Below the pieces are notes generated by a model that saw nothing but the letters and a program-made list of their open reading frames with translations, was not told where the DNA came from and did not search any database. Below, one piece after another: positions 14,910-20,758 of a stretch of DNA of 20,758 bases (positions are counted from its first letter, which is position 1; each line of letters opens with the position of its first letter). The translations under genes and the position numbers were made by a program. The DNA lies in the NCBI GenBank assembly GCA_965657665.1, contig CBFHPF010000014.1, forward strand, positions 1 through 20,758. Direction: 5' to 3'. The DNA is from UBA8337 sp965657665 (lineage in GTDB: Bacteria > Pseudomonadota > Alphaproteobacteria > RS24).

Positions 14910-16433
14910 ATGGAAACGCCAATTACCCAACTCAATCCGACGCAAGAAGCACCTGATTCAAAGGTCAATGACTTCAAGCAAATGCCGCATAATATTGAAG
15001 CTGAGCAAGGCCTTTTGGGCGCATTGCTCATCAATAATGATGCCCTTGACCAAGTCGCTGATTTTCTCAAAGCGGATTATTTTTACGATCCGGTTCATCA
15101 ACGTATTTTTGAAGCCATAGCCAAGCTGGTTGGTAACGGCAATCTGGCCTCGCCAGTGACGCTGAAAACCTATCTTGAAATGGATGACGGGCTGACTGCC
15201 TTGGGCGGTGTCGGCTATTTGGCGCGCTTGGCCTCTAACGCGACAACCATCGCCAATGCAAAGCAATATGGCCGGACGATTTATGACCTGGCCATTCGCC
15301 GCCAGCTTATTTTGGTTGGGCAAGAAATGGTCGGCGACGCCTTTGAAGGCGATATCGACCAAGACCCAAATGTGCAAATCGACAAAGCCGAACAGGCGCT
15401 TTATTCGATTGCCGAAAAAGGGGCGCATGCGTCGGGCTTTATGGGCTTTGACCAGTCTTTGACCGGTGCCATTGAGATGGCGGAAAAAGCCTATCAGCGC
15501 GAAGGCTCCCTATCGGGTATTTCCACCGGCTTTCGCGGATTGGACGATATGCTCGGCGGTCTTCAAGAGAGCGATTTGCTTATTCTCGCCGGTCGCCCTG
15601 CTATGGGTAAAACCGCGCTGGCGACCAATATCGCTTTCACCATTGCGCATAATTATCTCAAAGCCAAACAAAGCGGCAATGTCGAACACAAACCGGACGG
15701 CTCAACGGAAGTCAAAGATGGTGGCGTGGTCGGCTTCTTCTCGCTTGAAATGGCGGCTGAGCAATTGGCAACGCGTATGCTGGCCGAGCAAGCCGGTGTT
15801 TCTTCATCCAATATTCGTAAAGGCGATATTCACGAAGATGAATATGCTCGCCTGGTCAGCGCGGCCCGTGATTTGCAAGATGCCCCGCTTTTTATCGACC
15901 ACACCGGCGCCATTCCGATTGCCACTTTGGCAGCGCGGGCGCGGCGGTTGAAACGGCAAAAATCGCTTGGCCTGATTGTTGTCGATTATTTGCAATTGGT
16001 GCGGGCCGGTAATTCTCGCGATGGGCGCGTGCAAGAGGTCAGTGAAATTACGCAAGGGCTGAAAGCGCTGGCGAAAGAACTGAATGTGCCGGTGCTGGCC
16101 CTGTCGCAGCTCTCGCGCCAAGTCGAGTCGCGCGATGATAAACGCCCGCAACTTTCTGACTTGCGCGAATCCGGTTCCATCGAACAAGATGCCGATATTG
16201 TGATGTTTGTTTATCGTGAGCCGTATTATTTGGCCCGCGAAAAGCCGATGGAAGGCACTGAAGAATTTATGCTTTGGGAAGAACGCATGTCGGCTGTAGA
16301 CGGCACGGCAGAAGTGATTGTCGGCAAAAACCGTCACGGCCCGACGGGCACAGCGAAAATGGCTTTCGAAGACCGCTTCACCCGCTTTAGTGACTTGATT
16401 GAAGACGACCATATGCCGGAGCGATTTGACTGA
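14910..16433 (+). CDS. dnaB: Replicative DNA helicase
   Basis: DnaB is the hexameric helicase that unwinds DNA at the replication fork. The 507-residue protein has the N-terminal helical domain (about 24-130, starting PHNIEAEQGLLGALL) and the RecA-like ATPase domain. The latter shows Walker A GRPAMGKT (228-235), FFSLEMAAEQLATRM and Walker B LIVVDYLQL (355-363). The sensor and arginine-finger regions contain SQLSRQVE, DLRESGSIEQDAD and KNRHGPTG. A loop of about 22 residues (251-272) between Walker A and the next strand is typical of alphaproteobacterial DnaB. TAAGG lies seven to eight bases before the ATG. No intein interrupts the ATPase motifs. The alr start lies two bases after its stop. Confidence 0.98.
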   Translation: METPITQLNPTQEAPDSKVNDFKQMPHNIEAEQGLLGALLINNDALDQVADFLKADYFYDPVHQRIFEAIAKLVGNGNLASPVTLKTYLEMDDGLTALGGVGYLARLASNATTIANAKQYGRTIYDLAIRRQLILVGQEMVGDAFEGDIDQDPNVQIDKAEQALYSIAEKGAHASGFMGFDQSLTGAIEMAEKAYQREGSLSGISTGFRGLDDMLGGLQESDLLILAGRPAMGKTALATNIAFTIAHNYLKAKQSGNVEHKPDGSTEVKDGGVVGFFSLEMAAEQLATRMLAEQAGVSSSNIRKGDIHEDEYARLVSAARDLQDAPLFIDHTGAIPIATLAARARRLKRQKSLGLIVVDYLQLVRAGNSRDGRVQEVSEITQGLKALAKELNVPVLALSQLSRQVESRDDKRPQLSDLRESGSIEQDADIVMFVYREPYYLAREKPMEGTEEFMLWEERMSAVDGTAEVIVGKNRHGPTGTAKMAFEDRFTRFSDLIEDDHMPERFD

Positions 16434-16435
16434 TA

Positions 16436-17548
16436 GTGACTGATGCCAGCCTCACCGACAAATTGACTGACAGCGCGGTATTGAGCATTGACCTTGCCGC
16501 GGTGCAGCAAAACTTTCGCAGCATGCAAAAACATGCCGGTGCGGCCGAAACCGCCGCCGTGGTGAAAGCTGATGGTTACGGCTTGGGTATTGAACCGATT
16601 GCCAATGCGTTGGATGACGCCGGATGCAAAACCTATTTCGTCGCACAAACACAAGAGGCATTGGCTTTGCGGGCCATTTTGCCCGAAGCCATTATCTATG
16701 TGTTGAACGGCTTGCCTGAAAACGCGGCCGCTATTTTTGCCGAACATAAATTGCGCCCGTGCCTCAACAGCTTATCGCAAATTGAACAATGGCAAGGCTA
16801 TTGCGAAAACGAGAAGAGCCATCCGGCTTGTTTGTTTGTCGATAGCGGCTTTAACCGCCTCGGCCTCAGCGCCGAAGACATTGCTGATTTAGCCGATAAT
16901 ACTGCCTTGTTTAATGGCTGGGAATTATCGCTTATCGCCAGTCATTTGGCCTGCGCCGACACGCCCGAGCATCCGATGAACGCAGCGCAATTGGAAGCCT
17001 TTCGCCATGCGCTGTCGCAATTGCCCGACGCGCCCGCCTCACTGGCCAATTCAGGCGGGGTGATGCTGGGCGAAGCTTATCATTTCGATATGGCGCGGGT
17101 CGGCATTGCGCTATACGGCGGCAGCCCACATGGAAAAAGCGACACGGCCCTCGCGCCGGTCGCCACATTGCGCGCGCCGCTTTTGCAAATTCGTCACTTA
17201 TCAGCCGGCGACAGTGTCGGCTATGGCGCCAATTTTGCCGCCACAAGCGAGATGCGTATCGGCATTGTCAGCCTAGGCTATGCCGATGGCATTGGACGCC
17301 ATTTCGGCCACCAATCGGGGCGCGCCAAATTAATGCTAAGCGGTTTGGAAGTTCCGATTATCGGGCGCATTTCCATGGACAGCTTGGCGGTTGACCTGAC
17401 AGACTGCCCGCAAGCACCGCAAACTGGGGACATGATTGAAATTTTCGGGCGCAATAACCCGATTGACCGTCTGGCCGGACAAGGCGCGACTATCTCTTAT
17501 GAGCTTCTCACCGGGCTCGGAAGCCGCTATAAACGCAGCTACACATAA
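16436..17548 (+). CDS. alr: Alanine racemase
   Basis: Alr makes D-alanine for peptidoglycan using pyridoxal phosphate. The 370-residue product has an N-terminal barrel with the cofactor lysine K44 in VVKADGYGLG. R141 lies in FNRLGL, and R221 in FDMARVGIALYG contacts the cofactor ring. The second catalytic base Y263 is in VGYGANF, and LGYADG follows. The start is a GTG two bases after the dnaB stop. The next ATG lies too far inside to keep the first strand, and a TTG ten codons in is the only alternative. Close coupling to dnaB is a frequent alphaproteobacterial order. Confidence 0.96.
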   Translation: MTDASLTDKLTDSAVLSIDLAAVQQNFRSMQKHAGAAETAAVVKADGYGLGIEPIANALDDAGCKTYFVAQTQEALALRAILPEAIIYVLNGLPENAAAIFAEHKLRPCLNSLSQIEQWQGYCENEKSHPACLFVDSGFNRLGLSAEDIADLADNTALFNGWELSLIASHLACADTPEHPMNAAQLEAFRHALSQLPDAPASLANSGGVMLGEAYHFDMARVGIALYGGSPHGKSDTALAPVATLRAPLLQIRHLSAGDSVGYGANFAATSEMRIGIVSLGYADGIGRHFGHQSGRAKLMLSGLEVPIIGRISMDSLAVDLTDCPQAPQTGDMIEIFGRNNPIDRLAGQGATISYELLTGLGSRYKRSYT

Positions 17549-17568
17549 TAAGCCCGCAGGAGAAAATT

Positions 17569-18342
17569 GTGGCAATACTGGCAACTATCGGACGTTTCTT
17601 TCTCGGGTTCTTCGCGCAAACCGGCGAGCTATCCATCTTTGTCGCGCGCGCTGTCACCGCCCTCGTGCGGCCGCCGATTTATTGGCGGATGATAGGCCAG
17701 CAAGTTATGCGCATCGGTTATTACTCTTTGCCGGTTGTGGCCCTCACTTCTTTTTTCACCGGTGGTGCGCTGGCCATTCAAATTTACTATGGCGGCAACC
17801 AGTTCAACTCCGAGGCCATTGTCTCCAGCATTGTCGCCCTTGGCATTACCCGCGAATTGGGGCCGGTTTTGGGCGGCTTGATGGTTGCGGGCCGCGTTTC
17901 GGCAGCGATTGCTGCGGAAATCGGCACGATGCGTGTCACTGAGCAAATCGATGCGCTGACCACATTGTCAACTGACCCATATAAATATCTGGTCGCGCCG
18001 CGGGTTATCGCTGCCACATTGTGCATGCCGCTTCTCGCGCTGGTGGCTGACGTGTTGGGCATTTTCGGCGGCTTTGTTGTCGGCACACAAAGCTTTGATT
18101 TTAACGCGGCGATTTATGTGCAGCGTACTGTCAGCTTTTTGACCTTTGACGATGTCAGCTCCGGCCTGATTAAAGCGGCCGTGTTCGGCTTCATCATCGC
18201 CATTATGGGTTGCTATCACGGCTATAACTCAAAAGGCGGCGCGCAAGGTGTTGGTCGCGCCACCACCAATGCCGTGGTGACTGCATCCATTCTCATTCTG
18301 GCCGCCAACTATCTGATGACCGCTTTGTTGTTCTCCTCATGA
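17569..18342 (+). CDS. mlaE: MlaE-type ABC transporter permease (phospholipid transport)
   Basis: MlaE-family permeases move phospholipids at the inner membrane as part of an MCE-type transporter that keeps the outer membrane asymmetric. The 257-residue protein has about five membrane segments (roughly 50-75, 84-112, 145-173, 198-217 and 231-255). The family signature RELGPVLGGLMVAGR is at 95-109, followed by EIGTMRVTEQIDAL. A conserved region with YYGGNQ lies near residue 73. The start is GTG with AGGAG seven bases upstream. It overlaps mlaF by four bases (ATGA), so the permease and ATPase are made together. The substrate-binding MCE subunit (MlaD) is not adjacent. Confidence 0.93.
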   Translation: MAILATIGRFFLGFFAQTGELSIFVARAVTALVRPPIYWRMIGQQVMRIGYYSLPVVALTSFFTGGALAIQIYYGGNQFNSEAIVSSIVALGITRELGPVLGGLMVAGRVSAAIAAEIGTMRVTEQIDALTTLSTDPYKYLVAPRVIAATLCMPLLALVADVLGIFGGFVVGTQSFDFNAAIYVQRTVSFLTFDDVSSGLIKAAVFGFIIAIMGCYHGYNSKGGAQGVGRATTNAVVTASILILAANYLMTALLFSS

Positions 18343-19124
18343 GTGACAAAATCATCCTTTCTGACGTGCATAAGAGCTTCGGCTCAAAAGATGTGCTGCG
18401 CGGTGTCAATCTCAGTGTCGGCGAAGGCCAGTCGCTGGTGGTGATTGGCGGCTCGGGCAGCGGCAAGTCGGTTATGCTGAAATCTATTCTGGGCTTGCTA
18501 ACGCCTGATAGCGGTTCGATTAAAATCGACGGTAAAGAAACCCTAGGCTTGGCGCGTGAAAAACGCACTGAAATTGACGCGCAATTCGGCATGTTGTTTC
18601 AAAACGGCGCGCTGTTTGACAGTCTGCCGGTTTGGAAAAACGTCGCTTTTCGCGCCGTGCAAAATGACGGCATGAATGAAAGCGACGCGCGCGATTTGGC
18701 CGTTGAGGCATTGAAGCGCGTTGAATTGGGACCGGAATTGCTTGATTTATCACCGGCTGAATTATCCGGCGGCATGCATAAACGCGTCGGACTGGCGCGC
18801 GCTATTGCTTCCAAGCCGGATATTATTTTCTTCGATGAGCCGACGACGGGTCTCGACCCGATTATGACGGACGTTATCAATCACCTCATTCAAGAATGCG
18901 TGCAAGAGCTTGGCTCCACCACTTTGACCATCACCCATGACATGACGTCGGTTCGGGCCATCGCCGATAAGACCGCGCTGCTTTATAAGGGCGAAATTAT
19001 TTGGCAAGGCAGCCAAGATGAGCTTGAGCAATCTGACGACCCGTTTCTGCATCAGTTTATCAACGGCCTGCCGCACGGGCCGATTGAGGTTGAAGGTCAG
19101 CGGCTCGATACGGCACAGGCATAG
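18339..19124 (+). CDS. mlaF: MlaF-type ABC transporter ATP-binding protein
   Basis: This is the ATPase partner of the MlaE permease. The 261-residue protein has every ABC motif: Walker A GGSGSGKS (37-44), Q-loop Q88 in LFQNGALFDSL, signature LSGGMHKR (142-149), Walker B IIFFDE (162-167) and H-loop H200 in THDM. GALFDSLPVW after the Q-loop and SGGMHKRV in the signature are characteristic of the MCE-associated class rather than of importers for small solutes. The start overlaps the mlaE stop. radA follows 11 bases after its TAG, so no further transporter subunit belongs to this run. Confidence 0.94.
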   Translation: MSDKIILSDVHKSFGSKDVLRGVNLSVGEGQSLVVIGGSGSGKSVMLKSILGLLTPDSGSIKIDGKETLGLAREKRTEIDAQFGMLFQNGALFDSLPVWKNVAFRAVQNDGMNESDARDLAVEALKRVELGPELLDLSPAELSGGMHKRVGLARAIASKPDIIFFDEPTTGLDPIMTDVINHLIQECVQELGSTTLTITHDMTSVRAIADKTALLYKGEIIWQGSQDELEQSDDPFLHQFINGLPHGPIEVEGQRLDTAQA

Positions 19125-19135
19125 GGCAGCAAATT

Positions 19136-20512
19136 ATGGCGCGCGCTTCAGCCGAATATAATTGCAATCAATGCGGCAATGTCACCACCAAATGGTCGGG
19201 CAAATGCGAAGCTTGCGGCGCGTGGAACACCATCTCCGAAGTGGCGGGCAGTAAAGCACCGCCGATTGGGCGCGGTGCCAAAAAGGCCAAAGGCAAAACC
19301 GTCACCCTCACCTCTTTAGCCGGTGAAGACAAAGAACCCGAACGCAGCAAATCAGGCCTCGCCGAATTTGACCGCGTGCTGGGCGGCGGGTTGGTGCCTG
19401 GCTCAGCCACACTGATTGGCGGCGACCCGGGCATTGGTAAATCCACATTGCTTTTGCAAGCCGCCGCAACCGTCGCCAAGCAAGGCGGTAAAGTGGTTTA
19501 TGTGTCGGGCGAGGAAGCCTTGGCACAATTGCGTATGCGCGCCGCACGGCTCGGCTTGGCGGATGCGCCGGTGCAATTGGCGGCAGAAACCAATGTCGCC
19601 GATATTTGCAAAACGCTGGAGGCTGAGGGCGATCTGGCTTTGGTGGTTATCGATTCCATTCAGACCATGTGGTCACCGGCCATTGAAGCCGCGCCGGGCA
19701 CAGTCAGTCAGGTGCGCGTCGCTGGTCAGGAGCTTATCCATTTCGCCAAGCACACAGACGCGCCTTTAATCTTGGTCGGCCATGTGACCAAAGACGGGCA
19801 AATTGCCGGACCGCGCGTGCTGGAACATATGGTTGATACAGTGATTTATTTTGAAGGCGATCGCGGCGACCAATATCGTATTTTGCGGGCCATTAAAAAT
19901 CGCTTCGGCCCGGCTCATGAAATGGGCGTGTTTGAAATGCAGGGCGCGGGCCTGATGGAAGTCAGCAACCCGTCTGCTTTATTTCTTGAAGGGCGTGACG
20001 AAGATGTGCCCGGTGCGGCAGTGTTTGCCGGCATTGAAGGCACAAGGCCGGTGCTGGTGGAAATTCAAGCGCTGGCTGCGCCGTCTTCTTTGGCCACCCC
20101 GCGCCGCGCCGTTGTCGGCTGGGACAGCAATCGCCTGTCTATGGTGTTGGCCGTATTGGAAGCGCGTTGCGGCTTATCTTTTGCCGGACGCGATGTGTTT
20201 TTGAACGTCGCCGGTGGCTTGCGCATCAATGAGCCGGCTGCTGATTTGGCGGTCGCCGCCGCGCTTATTTCATCGCTGTCAGGCAAGCCGATACCCAAAC
20301 AAAGCGTGGTGTTTGGCGAGATTAGCCTTTCGGGCGCGGTACGGCCTGTGGCGCAAAGCGGCGTGCGGCTGAAAGAAGCCGACAAGCTGGGCTTTACCCA
20401 AGCCTTTGGCCCCAAACCCGGCAAATCGGATGTGCCGTCGGGTATGTCGGTCAAACAAATCGAAGACCTTGGCGGCCTCATCGCCGCATTGGGCGTCACA
20501 CCGACTGAATAG
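19136..20512 (+). CDS. radA: DNA repair protein RadA (branch-migration helicase)
   Basis: RadA processes recombination intermediates by driving branch migration. The 458-residue protein has the expected order. A zinc finger has C10, C13, C24 and C27 (CNQCG and CEACG). The RecA-like ATPase has Walker A GGDPGIGKS (95-103) and Walker B LVVIDSIQT. The RadA-specific KNRFG motif is at 254-258. A C-terminal Lon-protease-like domain covers about 275-455 and lacks protease function in this family. The ribosome binding site is weak. Position between mlaF and cvpA agrees with the radA-cvpA order common in Alphaproteobacteria. Confidence 0.97.
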   Translation: MARASAEYNCNQCGNVTTKWSGKCEACGAWNTISEVAGSKAPPIGRGAKKAKGKTVTLTSLAGEDKEPERSKSGLAEFDRVLGGGLVPGSATLIGGDPGIGKSTLLLQAAATVAKQGGKVVYVSGEEALAQLRMRAARLGLADAPVQLAAETNVADICKTLEAEGDLALVVIDSIQTMWSPAIEAAPGTVSQVRVAGQELIHFAKHTDAPLILVGHVTKDGQIAGPRVLEHMVDTVIYFEGDRGDQYRILRAIKNRFGPAHEMGVFEMQGAGLMEVSNPSALFLEGRDEDVPGAAVFAGIEGTRPVLVEIQALAAPSSLATPRRAVVGWDSNRLSMVLAVLEARCGLSFAGRDVFLNVAGGLRINEPAADLAVAAALISSLSGKPIPKQSVVFGEISLSGAVRPVAQSGVRLKEADKLGFTQAFGPKPGKSDVPSGMSVKQIEDLGGLIAALGVTPTE

Positions 20513-20526
20513 TCATTTTATCCCTG

Positions 20527-20532
20527 TATAAT
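20527..20532 (+). promoter_or_regulatory. Consensus -10 box before cvpA
   Basis: TATAAT matches the sigma-70 -10 consensus exactly and lies 40 bases before the cvpA ATG. The region 16-18 bases upstream, at the end of radA, has only a poor -35 (CTGAAT). TG stands directly before the box, without the extra base of a true extended -10. Confidence 0.45.
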
Positions 20533-20571
20533 AATCAGCGCGCGCGTGCCGACTCATGATAGCCATTTGGC

Positions 20572-20758
20572 ATGGTTTTGCAGGCGCTCGACTTTGTAAT
20601 TATTGCGGTGCTGCTTATTTCAGCGTCGTTATCACTCATTCGCGGCTTCACCAAAGAGGTGCTGTCGATAACCGGTTGGGTGGTGTCGAGCTATGCAGCG
20701 ATTTTCCTCGGCCCTTCTCTCAAGCCCGTTTTGGCGAATTACACCGATATAAGCTGGG
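20572..20758 (+). CDS. cvpA: CvpA family membrane protein, 3'-truncated by the window edge
   Basis: An open frame of 62 codons runs from the ATG at 20572 to the end of the window. It reads MVLQALDFVIIAVLLIS, then LIRGFTKEVLSITGWVVSSYAA and IFLGPSLKPVL. The short first membrane helix, the RGFxxEVLSI turn and the second helix are typical of the N-terminus of CvpA, a small inner-membrane protein named for colicin V production and linked to envelope stress. In many relatives cvpA follows radA and precedes purF, which would start beyond the window. A possible ATG at 20556 is in another frame. Confidence 0.88.
   Translation, partial: MVLQALDFVIIAVLLISASLSLIRGFTKEVLSITGWVVSSYAAIFLGPSLKPVLANYTDISW

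Noticed and set aside
14377..14922. Long minus-strand open frame rich in serine opposite rplI
   Set aside because: It is the antisense reading of the repetitive GAA/GCT codons of the bL9 acidic tail and has no ribosome binding site or family motif.

Overview
The window is an ordinary, densely packed housekeeping segment of an alphaproteobacterial chromosome. Evidence for this is the order fabD-fabG-acpP-fabF-mltG-gmk, rpsF-rpsR-DUF2232-rplI followed by dnaB-alr, pepA-holC, and radA-cvpA, together with alphaproteobacterial hallmarks such as a DUF2232 membrane protein between bS18 and bL9. Base composition looks moderately GC-rich by eye and even throughout. I see no insertion sequence, prophage, tRNA, rRNA or CRISPR array, and I did not find a previously undescribed system. 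The genus cannot be fixed from the sequence alone.

Layout, left to right. (1) Bases 1-1279, plus strand: the 3' part of purM and complete purN, de novo purine synthesis. (2) Bases 1311-3746, minus strand: ndk with its own promoter and terminator, then holC and pepA as a tight pair. (3) Bases 3885-7061, plus strand: surA, rsmA and a zinc alcohol dehydrogenase. (4) Bases 7065-12186, minus strand: the fatty acid cluster fabD, fabG, acpP and fabF, followed by mltG (cell wall) and gmk. (5) Bases 12494-14870, plus strand: the ribosomal operon rpsF-rpsR-DUF2232-rplI, closed by a strong intrinsic terminator. (6) Bases 14910-20512, plus strand: dnaB, alr, mlaE, mlaF and radA. (7) From 20572, plus strand: the start of cvpA, cut by the window edge.

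The genes serve replication (dnaB, holC), recombination (radA), nucleotide supply (purM, purN, ndk, gmk), ribosome assembly and translation (rpsF, rpsR, rplI, rsmA), fatty acid synthesis, and envelope building (surA, mltG, alr, mlaEF). The points most worth a second look are regulatory or architectural. They are a possible autoregulatory leader before rpsF whose helix would cover the ribosome binding site, a row of regularly spaced GATATA repeats and a separate dyad before acpP, an ndk terminator that overlaps the end of purN, an unusually long acidic tail on bL9, a 12-bp repeat inside rpsF, and the apparent absence of lptF/lptG/lptD and pdxA from places where many relatives carry them.
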